Of a DNA stretch of 64,000 nucleotides, positions 33,874-44,800 are shown piece after piece. Location of the stretch: contig NZ_CP152020.1 of the NCBI RefSeq assembly GCF_038624605.1, positions 682,001-746,000 of the forward strand. The letters are read 5' to 3'. The notes beneath the pieces were generated by a model. It did not search any database. It saw only the letters and a program-made list of their open reading frames with translations, and was not told the origin of the DNA. Source of the stretch: Psychrobacillus sp. FSL K6-4046. Lineage in GTDB: Bacteria > Bacillota > Bacilli > Bacillales_A > Planococcaceae. Made by a program: the position numbers and the translations under genes. The stretch's first letter is position 1, and each line of letters opens with the position of its first letter.

Positions 33874-34104
33874 CATAGCCAAAAAGAATTAGAAGCTTTT
33901 TACCGTAAGGTAGAGGAGAGTGAAATTCCAGCCTTTATAAAAGCTATTCAAACCTTTAAAAACTGGCAAACTGAGATAATAAATAGTTTTAGTTTTGGTT
34001 ATTCGAATGGCTTTCTGGAGGGCATTAATAATAAAACGAAAGTGATGAAGTATAACGCATATGATTTTCGTTACTTATAGAGATTTATGTCCTGTAAAAA
34101 GTTA
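33874..34104 (+). pseudogene. ISL3-family transposase, C-terminal remnant
   Basis: The frame encodes KELEAFYRKVEESEIPAF, then FKNWQTEIINSFSFGYSNGF and LEGINNKTKVMKYNAYDFR. This is the conserved C-terminus of ISL3-family transposases. A TAG at 34078 stands where family members have Lys in the FRNFKRF ending, and reading through it continues with RFM. The N-terminal 80-90 percent is missing. It is a dead fragment between two S-layer paralogues. Confidence 0.8.
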
Positions 34105-34335
34105 AGTATTAAGCGAATTGTTAGTGCTATATTAATTAATATGAAATATATTTTCATAAAAATTTATAACACTTATTATCTAATGGTGAGTAAGTTTCAA
34201 TAACTCATTGTTAAACTACATAATAAAATAAATTTTTTAGTAACTTATATGTTAAAATTCTAAAAAAACTATATAATTAAATTGATTAAGTAATATCATT
34301 TTTCAAAATATTGAGTTGTAAAGGGGAGAAATGTC

Positions 34336-36564
34336 ATGAACAACAAAACTAAAAAAATTGCTGTAGCTACCGCATTAGCAGCATCAGCAATTGTTTCAAT
34401 CGCACCACACCAAGCAAACGCAGCTAGTAACATTGACCAATTAATGACGAATGTCCAAAATTCAAGTACTGTTTTAAAATGGGCAATCTCAATAGAAGGT
34501 TCGGCTGATGGGGTCACTCAGCCATGGAGTCAATTTAATGAAGCGAAAGCTGCTATCGCAAATGCTGAGAAAGAAATAAAAAAGCTAAGCTTTTCTGACC
34601 AATTGAAGTATGATCTTAGATTGACTGAAGCAAAAACACAATTAAAAAGAGCGCAAGGATACTTAGATGCAATTACTGCGAGTACAAAAATTAATGAAAA
34701 AACCATTGCACTTTCGGCAGCCGTTTCAGCAAATAATCTTGATTTAGTGGAAAAAACATATCATGAAATGACTGCAGAGTTTCGTAAGCAAACAATTTTA
34801 TTAGACAGAGTGTATGGACAATCTACTCGAGATAGAATTCGAAACGTAGTTAAGGGTCCTGCTGAGAAGCTGATTAATGAACTGAAAAATGATGTAACGG
34901 TTCATATGCTCACTAAAGGAGCCGCTGAAGATATTAGATTATCTAAACAAGCAGAAGCAGCTAGAAAAATATATGAAGCTCAAGCGATATTAGATGCCAA
35001 TGCTCTAAAATGGGAAAGTAGACTTCAAAGTAGCTTAACATCCGTGACAAATGCTTTACCTATCGAAATTACCTCCATTACTAGAATAGATAATACAACA
35101 CTTAATTTAAAGTTGAATAGAGCTATTCCATCAGTACAAACTTCCGAATTTACTGTCGATAATTCTTTGTTAATTACGAATGCCACTTTAAGTAGAGATG
35201 GATTAACGGTAACCTTAACCACATCAGCTCAAACTCCAAGTGTGAAGTATTCAGTAAAGTATAAAGGAAGTACCGCTAGCTTCATTGCACCAGGAACCAT
35301 CATTCCTATTCAAATGGGTAATTCTACAATTCAACATAGAGACACTTCAGAAGTACTAGCATTAACAGGCACTTTTTCTGGTTATGGATATAGTACAGTT
35401 AAAGTTGATATCCCCACTGGATTAAAAATACTTACGATTAACGGGATAGAAAATAACATTACCGGATCTAAAAGTGTGAATGTAATGCCTGATAAAAATG
35501 GTACTATTAACGTTACCTTTACAGCGAGCAACGCAAATACGCCAGCATTAGATAAAGTAATCACCTTTAATAGATTAGAAAATAATAGAGTGGCTGACAC
35601 ACAAACATCACCTACTTTAAACTTCTATGCACCTGCAAAAACAGGTACTATATCAAATAAAGCAGTTCGCTATATAGATAATGCTAATAATTACTTTGTA
35701 ACCTCAGACGGCTTCAAATATATTTTGAAGGGTTACACAGATACTTATAAAAATGAAGATGTAGCGGTATCTTTAGATACTTTTAAAGCTGCGTTAAATA
35801 TTGAAGATATTGTTAACGGGAATTATCAAACAAATTCATCATCTTCTTTCAATATATCAGTAAATCACTACTCAGTACCGTTACTATTGGATACTAAATT
35901 TGGGTATAAAACTTCCTCTGGCTACCGCATGATAGGTAATCAAATTGAATTGTCAGGGACAGGTCAGCCGAACTATGAAGTATTTTTCTTTAAGAATACT
36001 GGAGCTCTCCTTGGTAAAGTGAAAATAGGCTCTGCTGGAACATGGAAATATAGAACGAATATTGAACAAAATGGTATAAATGATTTTTATATAATTCAAC
36101 AGCCGGCTGGTAAAACAACTCCAACTTTTAATAGTGGAATGTTATTTAGAGTAATTGAAGGGCCTTTTAATCTACAATCAGTATCTGAGGGGAAAACACC
36201 AGATAAAGATATCACTAATGAAGAAATAGAGTTTACTATTGCACCGATATCTCGTGCGAATTCTTTTGTATTCAGAGACAACGCAGTAATAGCTAATTCT
36301 TCGTATATTACCCTAAAAGATGAAGATGGAACAACCATTCAATACAGTAACAATAAGAACGGTAACTTATTCTCTAAAACTACTAACGGGTTCAAAGTAA
36401 AAATTGGAGCAACCGTAGATGATAAGTTAGCTGGAGATATTCTGCAAGAAGGAAAAGAATCAGGCTTACAAGGTCCTTTAGAAGTGGTCGCAGTGGGTGG
36501 TGTAACGAATTCCTATGAATTCGATATAAATATACCTTCTAAATTAATAATAACTAAATACTAA
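34336..36564 (+). CDS. Second SbsC-type S-layer protein paralogue
   Basis: 742 residues, signal peptide ending NAAS around residue 30. The N-terminal helical domain aligns throughout with the protein at 30967 (TVLKWAISIEGSADGVTQPW, LLDRVYGQSTRDRIRN, QAILDANALKWESRLQS), while the Ig-like C-terminal region has diverged. Codon use is ordinary, unlike the strongly biased first copy, so it is probably expressed at a much lower level or conditionally. SD GGGGAGAA precedes the ATG. It may be a variant or stage-specific surface protein. A terminator follows. Confidence 0.85.
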   Translation: MNNKTKKIAVATALAASAIVSIAPHQANAASNIDQLMTNVQNSSTVLKWAISIEGSADGVTQPWSQFNEAKAAIANAEKEIKKLSFSDQLKYDLRLTEAKTQLKRAQGYLDAITASTKINEKTIALSAAVSANNLDLVEKTYHEMTAEFRKQTILLDRVYGQSTRDRIRNVVKGPAEKLINELKNDVTVHMLTKGAAEDIRLSKQAEAARKIYEAQAILDANALKWESRLQSSLTSVTNALPIEITSITRIDNTTLNLKLNRAIPSVQTSEFTVDNSLLITNATLSRDGLTVTLTTSAQTPSVKYSVKYKGSTASFIAPGTIIPIQMGNSTIQHRDTSEVLALTGTFSGYGYSTVKVDIPTGLKILTINGIENNITGSKSVNVMPDKNGTINVTFTASNANTPALDKVITFNRLENNRVADTQTSPTLNFYAPAKTGTISNKAVRYIDNANNYFVTSDGFKYILKGYTDTYKNEDVAVSLDTFKAALNIEDIVNGNYQTNSSSSFNISVNHYSVPLLLDTKFGYKTSSGYRMIGNQIELSGTGQPNYEVFFFKNTGALLGKVKIGSAGTWKYRTNIEQNGINDFYIIQQPAGKTTPTFNSGMLFRVIEGPFNLQSVSEGKTPDKDITNEEIEFTIAPISRANSFVFRDNAVIANSSYITLKDEDGTTIQYSNNKNGNLFSKTTNGFKVKIGATVDDKLAGDILQEGKESGLQGPLEVVAVGGVTNSYEFDINIPSKLIITKY

Positions 36565-36575
36565 AAGATCAACGC

Positions 36576-36607
36576 CTCCAAAGAGAATAATCTTTGGAGT
36601 TTTTTTA
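36576..36607 (+). terminator. Terminator
   Basis: CTCCAAAGA pairs with TCTTTGGAG, followed by T7. Confidence 0.85.
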
Positions 36608-36697
36608 TGTTCGCAGAGTTATTTATTTTTCTTCAATGAAATATAAGGTGATAACATTTTTAAACTAAAATTCATTATTTTTCAACAAACTAAAACA

Positions 36698-36726
36698 TTG
36701 TTCTTCATATCCAGACAAAATATGAT
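36698..36726 (+). promoter_or_regulatory. Promoter TTGTTC-17-TATGAT
   Basis: A vegetative-type promoter for the zinc-ribbon gene at 36861, with a 130-base leader. Confidence 0.55.
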
Positions 36727-36860
36727 ATAGTTATATAGAATTACTTAAGTTTTCCATTTTTATATGTTAATGGTTTTATCGGTAACTTTAAAACTATATC
36801 TAAAGACATGTTAATAGATGGTTCTTAAGTGAGCTTTTATGAAAAGTCTAGGAGGAAAAA

Positions 36861-37694
36861 ATGAAAAATTGTTTAGAGTGTGGCACAAGCCAAGAAACGG
36901 GAAAATTTTGTGGGAAATGCGGTTCATTATTGGGGGTATCAGTCTCCAGTGAACAAGTATCAGCTACTACGGAAACAGTCAGTCAGGAAGGACCTTCCTT
37001 TTCACAACCAGTCGCTCCACAGGTACAACCAAGCGTACATGTAGAAAAAGTGAAGGCACAATCAAAAGCTTATTGGTCTTTTTTTCTTAATTTTGTTAAA
37101 AACCCATCAAAAGTCTTTATTGCTGGGAATAAAGAATTTATAAATGGAATGATTTCAATAGTCATCCTTGCAGCTATCATAGGGTTAGCGATATATGGAT
37201 TTGTTCAAAGTATCACATCATCCATTTTTGGGAGTGTAGGTAGTTTATTTGAAAATGAATATGTAGGTCCATCTTTCTTATCTATTTTTAGCAGTATAGT
37301 CTTTTTTATTTTATTTACCGTATTTATCGTTCTATTAAGTATGTTCATCGTAGGTAAGGCATTTGGATCCGGCGACTCTTGGAAAGAGTTAATCAGTTAT
37401 TATGGAGCACATATTTTATCCGTTATTTTACTATCCTTATTTGGATTGTTTTTAATGTTAATCAAGTCATATTTATATGGAAATATTATTTTGGTCATTT
37501 CTTTCCTAATAATTCTTATAGTCATTCCACTTTATATTATGTCAAGGTTACTTTCTAATAGTCCGAAGGGCATTGATTCCTATTATGGATATCTTCTATA
37601 TATCGTTCTTGTTTGTATTCTTTACAGCATCTTTATTTCTGTCATTGCAGATTCAACAATCGGTCAATATTTAAATTACTTTACAGACTATTAG
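36861..37694 (+). CDS. Zinc-ribbon polytopic membrane protein
   Basis: 277 residues. An N-terminal zinc ribbon (C4xxC7 ... C16xxC19: CLECG, FCGKCG) is joined by a Ser/Val/Gln-rich linker to five or six membrane helices (about residues 93-270), in a YIP1-like pattern. Its function is unknown. It is first in a run of three genes that all start with the same zinc ribbon and are spaced by 24 and 66 bases, so an operon is likely. The shared ribbon suggests the three meet at the membrane or bind a common partner. SD AGGAGGAA. Confidence 0.8.
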   Translation: MKNCLECGTSQETGKFCGKCGSLLGVSVSSEQVSATTETVSQEGPSFSQPVAPQVQPSVHVEKVKAQSKAYWSFFLNFVKNPSKVFIAGNKEFINGMISIVILAAIIGLAIYGFVQSITSSIFGSVGSLFENEYVGPSFLSIFSSIVFFILFTVFIVLLSMFIVGKAFGSGDSWKELISYYGAHILSVILLSLFGLFLMLIKSYLYGNIILVISFLIILIVIPLYIMSRLLSNSPKGIDSYYGYLLYIVLVCILYSIFISVIADSTIGQYLNYFTDY

Positions 37695-37718
37695 ACATAT
37701 ATTTGAAAGAGGGTTCGT

Positions 37719-39455
37719 ATGGACAGGTTTTGCCAAGAATGTGGTCATAAAATAGAAAATAATGATTTTGCTTGTACAAATTGTGGTACAAGATTTTCGG
37801 ATCAACAAGAAAAGAAAATAATAACAACAAAGAAACAGATAGTTATAAGAAGTATGATTGGTGCAGTAATGGTTATACTTGTTGGATTTTCTCTATGGGC
37901 ATCGAACTACTATTCAGAGAAATCCACTATAAAGCGTTATACGGAAGCCTTATCTGAAGAAAAGGTAGATAGATTAATAGAGTTAACTGTTCATGAGGAT
38001 GGTTCTTCTATTAAAAAAGGGGAAGCTAAAGCATTGCTTTCCTTAGTGAAAAAAGATGGGAAAAATATAATTGACCCATTAACGTCGATTGAACCTAGTG
38101 GGAAATTCTTAGGTGTATTCCAACAGTATCACATTAAACTCAAGGATCAGTTTGTTTATACGGGAGAGATTTTTGAAGGACTCCACTTCGAGTTTAACCA
38201 AATGGAAGCTCCAATGAAGCAAGATAGTGACGGGGTTATTTTTGGTCCGCTAACTCCGGGAATTTATACTGTGTCAACCAATTTAAATAACAATTTTGGT
38301 AACTCTTCTAGTAAACAAGAGCTTTACTTGACAAGTGATATATCTAATCCTAGCTTTTTGGAATCTAACTTACCAGTTTCGCATGCCGTAATAGCGGTGG
38401 ATAATTATGATGCTATGATGATGAAGGAACTTCAAATTGTGATCAATGACAATTCGTATCCAGTAAATGAGAACGGTGTTACAGATTCATTTGGACCACT
38501 GTTGCTAGATGGGGGTATAAAAGCAAAGGTAATTGCCCAGCTTCCATGGGGAGAAACGACTACAGCAGCATTTCCGGTCGATAGAAGCTATCTTGAAGTG
38601 CAAGTAGCTCCTGTTTCTGGAAAACAAAGAGAACTTATATCTTCTACCTTGCTAACGCTAGGAGAAGAAATTGCAAATGCGAAAGCAAGTAAAACAACAA
38701 CTGTATTGACAACTGCATCTACGAATTTTAAAAAGGATTTTCAAGAAGGAGAAATTGATTACTTAATTGATAATCAACGGTATTTCAAGGGTAAGCTTAA
38801 ACAATTAGACATCAATTGGAACTCTATTGGTTTAGTGGAGAATGAGGCTATTATATCTCTAGATGTGGCTTATAGCTTTGAAGAATCATTATATTCATTG
38901 GAGGAAGCACCAAATTTACAAAATGAGATTTACAAAAATAAGGTTCATCTTAGCTATGATTCAAAAGATAATAAGTGGAATGTACACTCTGTGCAAAATA
39001 CTTGGTCAGATATCGTCTCTACTGAAACACTTTTAGGTTCAGAAACAATTTATGAGCCTAATAAGGAAAGTTTTCAAACAGAGAAGATTGCTTTTATGAA
39101 AGAAGAGCTACAAGATTTCATGGAGGATTATGCCTACTACGGGGTAGCTGCTATCAATAATCGAAATATCGAGTTTGTCGAGGATTATTTGTCAAAGGAT
39201 GGCCCTAAGCTACAGGAATCTATTGATTATATTTTTGAGTTAGAGAAAAAAGGAATTAAGGAAGACTATATATCTTCAGTCGTAACGAATGTAGTTGATA
39301 AAGGCAATAATACATATGAGGTAACGACGACTGAAGCGTTTACAATTTATTATCCAGACAGTCAGCAGGATAAGAAATACAATACAGTTACCCTTGTAAA
39401 AAAAGTGGATAATCGTTGGCTTGTGCACCAGCTAGTCTCTACAAAGGAAATTTAA
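37719..39455 (+). CDS. TcaA/YvbJ-like zinc-ribbon membrane protein
   Basis: 578 residues. The zinc ribbon at residues 4-28 (CQECG, CTNCG) is followed by one membrane helix (about 44-64) and a long extracellular part of beta-rich domains, ending in an NTF2-like domain (YYPDSQQDKKYNTVTLVKKV). This is the plan of TcaA of Staphylococcus aureus, linked to teicoplanin response, and YvbJ of Bacillus subtilis. The extracellular domains probably sense or bind cell-wall material. SD GAAAGAGGG. Confidence 0.85.
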   Translation: MDRFCQECGHKIENNDFACTNCGTRFSDQQEKKIITTKKQIVIRSMIGAVMVILVGFSLWASNYYSEKSTIKRYTEALSEEKVDRLIELTVHEDGSSIKKGEAKALLSLVKKDGKNIIDPLTSIEPSGKFLGVFQQYHIKLKDQFVYTGEIFEGLHFEFNQMEAPMKQDSDGVIFGPLTPGIYTVSTNLNNNFGNSSSKQELYLTSDISNPSFLESNLPVSHAVIAVDNYDAMMMKELQIVINDNSYPVNENGVTDSFGPLLLDGGIKAKVIAQLPWGETTTAAFPVDRSYLEVQVAPVSGKQRELISSTLLTLGEEIANAKASKTTTVLTTASTNFKKDFQEGEIDYLIDNQRYFKGKLKQLDINWNSIGLVENEAIISLDVAYSFEESLYSLEEAPNLQNEIYKNKVHLSYDSKDNKWNVHSVQNTWSDIVSTETLLGSETIYEPNKESFQTEKIAFMKEELQDFMEDYAYYGVAAINNRNIEFVEDYLSKDGPKLQESIDYIFELEKKGIKEDYISSVVTNVVDKGNNTYEVTTTEAFTIYYPDSQQDKKYNTVTLVKKVDNRWLVHQLVSTKEI

Positions 39456-39521
39456 ATAAGGCATATTTTTAGGGCAGTCAGTACGTCGTATTGGCTGCTT
39501 CTTGTATAGGAGGGGAAATGA

Positions 39522-40931
39522 GTGAAGAACTGTATAAACTGCGGAACACTTATAAGTGGGGAAGAGAGATTTTGTTTAAATTGTGGTGCAAAGCTCGAAT
39601 CAGCAGAAATGACTCAACCATTGAAGAAGGAATTGACATCAAGGCAACGCAAAAGGCGTAGGTTAAGTTATGCTTCTGTTCTAGTGATCGCCGTTGCGTT
39701 AATTGGAGGACACTACTTTTTACAATGGAAGTATGATGCATCCAGGCATCTTGCAGAGATGAACAAAGCATTTTTAAAAGGTGAGAAGGAAGAATTTTTA
39801 TCTTATTTTACGTTTTCAGATGAAGTAGTGAGTGATCCAGAGGGTTTTTATTCGTATGTAGAGACTGAGGGATGGGAGGGCTTACGTGAAAAACTCCTTG
39901 AAGAAGTAACTATTCTAGAAAATGATGAATTATCCAATATAATAGATGACTCCATTGGTAATAAATTCTTGTCTGTCACAAATGACTCCATCCTTTTTGG
40001 GTTGTATGACCGCATATCATTCAATCTAAAACCGATTGAGGTTCATGTAGAGCTACCTTTAGATAAAACTTCTCTAGCAGTAAGAGAGTTAGATGTTTCA
40101 GGTAAGCAAGGAGAGGTTAAAAGTCTAGGTAAATTTTTGCCAGGTACTTACGCTTGGAAAGCTACTGTACCAAGTGAATATGCAGTGATTGAGGATTCAG
40201 GTGATATGGCGGTAATAGGAGAGGGAGATAATACATACAGATTTATTCCTCCACTAGAAGCCGGGATGGTATCCCTTACATCCGATGTAGAAGAGGCAGT
40301 ATTATCGATTAATAACATAACTACAGAAAAATTAATAAAAGACACAAATACTATTGGACCATTTCCTTTTGATGGTACTATCCAGCTTTCGGCAGAAATA
40401 AAAGGATCGGATGGAAACGTCCTAAAGGGAACACCTGTTAAGGTTACGTCAGACAATACTCATATTGAATTCGCGCATGTACAAGAAAAGCTACAAATTG
40501 ACCGTGCAAATCAACTAGCAACAGAAGAAAAGAAACAGCTTGTAGACATGTATGCTGAAACGGCTGCAGAGTATATTGATTCATTTAGGAATGAATTTGA
40601 ATATGCTTTAAATTATGCAGATTACTCCTATATATCATCCTTTTTTCCGGCAGGAAGTGAAGCGCAAACTATTTATATGAAGGAAATAGAAAACCACGGT
40701 AAAATCGATGGCTATTACAAGTATCAGTTTCAGTCTAATACAGCTACGGGAGTAGAGGCAGTAGATGCCCAAACACTCTATGTAAAAACAGCCGAAGTAT
40801 TTTATTTTTACTCGGATGAAGATAATTACATTTATAAGAAAACAAAGGGATACACCGTAAAAGTTATAGATGGTGAGATGTATATATTAAATATTGAGCA
40901 ATTAACGACAGATAAAGAGATTATCGATTAG
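39522..40931 (+). CDS. Second TcaA/YvbJ-like zinc-ribbon membrane protein
   Basis: 469 residues, GTG start after AGGAGGGG. Zinc ribbon (CINCGTLISGEERFCLNCG), basic stretch KKELTSRQRKRRR, one membrane helix (about residues 51-69), then TcaA-like repeats and an NTF2-like C-terminal domain (DEDNYIYKKTKGYTVKVIDGE). It is a paralogue of its upstream neighbour, so the pair arose by duplication. A terminator and an additional palindrome follow. Confidence 0.85.
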   Translation: MKNCINCGTLISGEERFCLNCGAKLESAEMTQPLKKELTSRQRKRRRLSYASVLVIAVALIGGHYFLQWKYDASRHLAEMNKAFLKGEKEEFLSYFTFSDEVVSDPEGFYSYVETEGWEGLREKLLEEVTILENDELSNIIDDSIGNKFLSVTNDSILFGLYDRISFNLKPIEVHVELPLDKTSLAVRELDVSGKQGEVKSLGKFLPGTYAWKATVPSEYAVIEDSGDMAVIGEGDNTYRFIPPLEAGMVSLTSDVEEAVLSINNITTEKLIKDTNTIGPFPFDGTIQLSAEIKGSDGNVLKGTPVKVTSDNTHIEFAHVQEKLQIDRANQLATEEKKQLVDMYAETAAEYIDSFRNEFEYALNYADYSYISSFFPAGSEAQTIYMKEIENHGKIDGYYKYQFQSNTATGVEAVDAQTLYVKTAEVFYFYSDEDNYIYKKTKGYTVKVIDGEMYILNIEQLTTDKEIID

Positions 40932-40955
40932 TGTATGTCCCTGTGTCACACACAA
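40931..40955. repeat. TGTGTC palindrome, copy A
   Basis: GTGTATGTCCCTGTGTCACA, then CACAA. It is a partial copy of the TTGTGTCTG-loop-CAGACACAA family found at 40.9-52 kb. Confidence 0.75.
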
Positions 40956-40974
40956 TTTCCACACCATTCATTAA

Positions 40975-41012
40975 AAAAGGAAGCAGCCGGTATATGCCAG
41001 GCTGCTTTTTTG
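40975..41012 (+). terminator. Terminator of the zinc-ribbon operon
   Basis: AGCAGCC (40982-40988) pairs with GGCTGCT (41000-41006), flanked by A and T runs. Confidence 0.85.
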
Positions 41013-41846
41013 TATATACCCATTTGAGCAGCCTTTATTTAAAAATTGATTTTTCGTGTTCATATTATCTAATAGAGGCTATAAAATTACCAGTCTTATA
41101 AAAAACTTTCCTCGCTTTTTTTACAGAATAATACATAGGTTGCTGTCGAGAACAATCGAATGTAGAGGGATTTTCCAAGAAGAGAATGAAAATGAAGTTA
41201 ATTGTCGGAATAATGTGATTTATTTATTCTTGAAATATTTGTATATTTTAATAGGGGTATTAGGAATAAAGATTTACTGTTGACGCATGGCATTTAAGCG
41301 AAAGTTCCTGTCAGGATTGGCCTAAACCAAAAACTGCAGTAGGCAAGAGAAGCAACTAGATGTAGTAACAATGAAAAACAAAAATAATAATGCTCAAGAT
41401 TTTTGTACAGAGTTGATGGGAGGTGAAGAAGAATGCAGTAATTACTTCATGACATGCAACGCATATAACACTGCTCAAGGTAGGACAAAAATTTAGATAC
41501 AAGTTCCTATATCAAAGCTACAAAAATGTATTACATTTATCCAAGTTGCCTCTGGTAAAGCTATGCCAATTGCTTGTCAATAATGCAAAAAAGTGATCGT
41601 TTTCTTATCCCCACGTCATACTAAATTCAAAACTCATATGTAAAATTTTCAAATAAAGATAACTAATTTTTCATATTCTAAATCATATAAATAGAGGCAA
41701 GCACATAGATTGGTAGGTATTAAATTATACATTTGATACTTATTTTAATAGGAAGGGTGCGATCCTTATTAAAAGACATTAGCTGAACGATTGTCACAAA
41801 TACGCTATAGAGGAAATAACATTTGTACTTAATAGGGGGAAACTAA
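41013..41846. other. 834-base region without convincing genes
   Basis: Between the zinc-ribbon operon and the giant protease. Short frames exist at 41056-41283 and 41371-41496 but lack ribosome binding sites. No terminator, tRNA or known riboswitch was recognised. It may contain a decayed gene and the long leader of the protease gene. Confidence 0.5.
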
Positions 41847-44800
41847 GTGAAGAAAAAACTAGTTTATAAGTTTTTTAAAGTGTTTTTGGTACTAGCTATG
41901 GTCTTAACGATGTTCAGTCCAATGATGACTGCATCTGCAAATGGAGAGAAAAAGCAGTTCAAGCCAAACATTCCAAGTGAAAGTACAATGGAGCTAAAGG
42001 CGGCAATTGCAGAACAAGTAAGTTTATCGCTTAATGGACCAAAGCTGCACAAAGATTTACAAAAGCTTTCGGGTAATCAGGAAGTTGCTGTTATTATACA
42101 TTTATCCGAAAAACCAGTTGCTCTAGAAAAGGGGATTAGCGAGTTAAAGGGAAAATCATTCTCTGCTGCCCAAGAAAATAAAATTAGAAGTAATGTAAAA
42201 GCTCAACAAACAGCTGTAAAAAAAGAGATTAACCTTAAAAAGATAACAATGAAGCAAGGATATACATTTGATACGGTTTTGAATGGCTTTGCAGCTGTAG
42301 TTAAAGCGGAAGACCTACCAAAACTATTAGAAGTCAAGGGTGTAACGCTAGTAGAGCCAGATGCAATCGTTTATGCATCGGAAGCACCTCAAAAAACGAA
42401 AACTGTTAATTCCTCTTCTATTAAAAAAGAGGGAAAAATAGATGCAAAGATGAATACAAGCATTTCATTTCTTGGCATTGAAAGACTTTGGAATGAAGGA
42501 ATAGAAGGACAAGGCATTAAGGTTGCAGTACTAGATACGGGTATTGATGCAGACCATCCAGAGTTTGCTAACATCTACAAGGGTGGAAAGAATTTCATAC
42601 CTAATTCATCTACGTATACAAGACCTCGTGCAGACAATGATGCGTCGGAAACTTTACCTTCCGAACGTCCTGCTGGAACTCCTGAATTTAATGCAAATGG
42701 AAGCTCATTCTATACATCTCATGGTACACATGTTGCTGGTACAATCGCAGCGATCGGGGCTAATGAGTTTGGAATCAAGGGAATTGCACCAAAAGTAGAT
42801 TTATATGCTTACCGTGTATTAGGTGCCTACGGAAGTGGATCTACTTCAGGTATCATTAAAGCTATTGATACTGCGGTAGTGGAAAAAATGGATGTTATTA
42901 ACCTTTCTCTTGGTGGGGGAGCTAACTCTGAAACAGATAGTGGATCTTTTGCGATTAATAATGCAATGATGGCAGGTACTATTTCCGTAATTGCTACAGG
43001 AAATTCAGGTCCTAACCGTGGGACTATGGGAACTCCTGCTACTGCTCGATTAGGAATTGCTGTTGGTAACACTACTAATCCAGAAACAATGCATAATGGA
43101 CAAGTGAACGTTACGGTTGGTGAATATAATTTAACAAAGCAATTACAACTGATGGGCACAACTTTTGGTACAGATGTTTCTACTCAGCTTCAAGGTGAAT
43201 TTGATTTAGTTGCTGTACCTGGAAATGGGGAAGCAAAAGATTACAATGGACTAGATGTTCAAGGTAAAGTTGTTCTTGTTTCTCGTGGTGGGATTGCATT
43301 TGTCGATAAAATTGCATATGCAAAGCAAAACGGGGCGAAGGGAGCAATTATTCATAACTTTGCGGGAGGTACCAATGCACCAAATGCCTCTGGAACATTC
43401 TTAGGAGACTCTTTTGACTTTATCCCAACGTTTGATATGTCTCAAACAGACGGGGACGCAATTCGTGCAGCGTTAGTAAACGGAACAGGGAAAGTTTCAT
43501 TCGGGAACTTTGGATCTGAACAAACTACTGGGGATGAAGTGAACAGCTCAAGCTCACGTGGGCCTTCCACTCCTAACTTTGATATTAAGCCTGATGTGAG
43601 TGCACCTGGTACAAACATTATGTCTACAATACCTATGTACAAAACAGACTTCCCGGAAGCTGTGTATGGTGAAGCTTATGATCGTAAAACAGGAACGTCT
43701 ATGGCAACTCCTCATATCGCAGGGATTGCAGCTCTTGTTAAACAAGCAAATCCAACATGGAATGCTTTCGATGTAAAGGTTGCTCTTTCCAATACAGCTA
43801 AAATTCTAGACAAGACTAAATTTGATGTGTTTTCACAAGGCGCTGGCCGTGTAGATGCGTATGCCGCTGCTCATCCAAATGTACTTGCTTATGCAATTGA
43901 CACAGCTGTATTAGATGGAAGTGGAGCAGTTGTTGAAAACTTGAAAGGGACGGTCACATTTGGTCCGCAATCTTTGAAGGACAAAAACCTTTCTGTTACA
44001 AAACAAATTCTAGTAAAAGATTTAAAGAATACAGGTGGAAACTATAATGTAGCTGTAGATGTTACAAAGACATTTGCGGATGCTAAAGTTACGGTTGATA
44101 AACCGACATTTACATTAGCAGGTGAGCAGTTGTTAAATGTCACGTTGACTGCTTCTAAAGTAGCAACAGCACCAAAGGGATCTGAAATTCTAGGTTATAT
44201 CCGTATTAACGGTGGAGGTTCAGAGGTTTCATTACCATTTGCTGCAGACTTTTCTACTGTTACAGCACCTGCTACAGAAATTAAAGATATGTCTATTACA
44301 GAAACAGACCTTTCCTTTAATGGAGATGGTGTGAAGGACACAGCTAACCTTTCATTCACATTAACTGGTCCTGTGACAACAAACTATATCGAACTTTGGG
44401 ATATTATGAACCCTGAAGGCGGGGAGTATGGAGACGGTTACATCGGTTATTTACATGCAGGTACTTCACTTGCAGCAGGTAAATGGACGCTACCGATTAC
44501 TGGTGAGTACAAACCTTGGGGTACTGCACCTGCAACAACTATTCCAGACGGTCTGTACACAATTGACTTTACTGGTCAAACAACAACAGGAGCAATCATT
44601 GGTGATTATGTAGGCCCTATCGTTGTTAAGACGACCAAACCAGCAATCGCTGGCTCTGTGAAGGACGGAGTGGCAACCGGGAAAGTAACGGACAAGTATA
44701 TTACGTATAACGAAGAATTATATTTATACGGATTAGAATATGATTTGAATACAAAATTAAATGCAACCTATGTTGCAACGGTGAACGGTGTACCTGCTGC

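Noticed and set aside
36861-37694. tcaA assignment for the first zinc-ribbon gene
   Set aside because: It has several membrane helices and no extracellular TcaA domains; only the ribbon is shared.
41056-41283. 75-residue open frame before the giant protease
   Set aside because: No ribosome binding site or family; AT-rich filler sequence.
41371-41496. 41-residue Cys-containing frame
   Set aside because: The Cys pattern (three Cys) is suggestive of a small peptide, but no ribosome binding site, promoter or terminator supports it.
41013-41846. Riboswitch or structured leader for the protease gene
   Set aside because: I looked for known conserved motifs (c-di-GMP, cobalamin, T-box) and recognised none.
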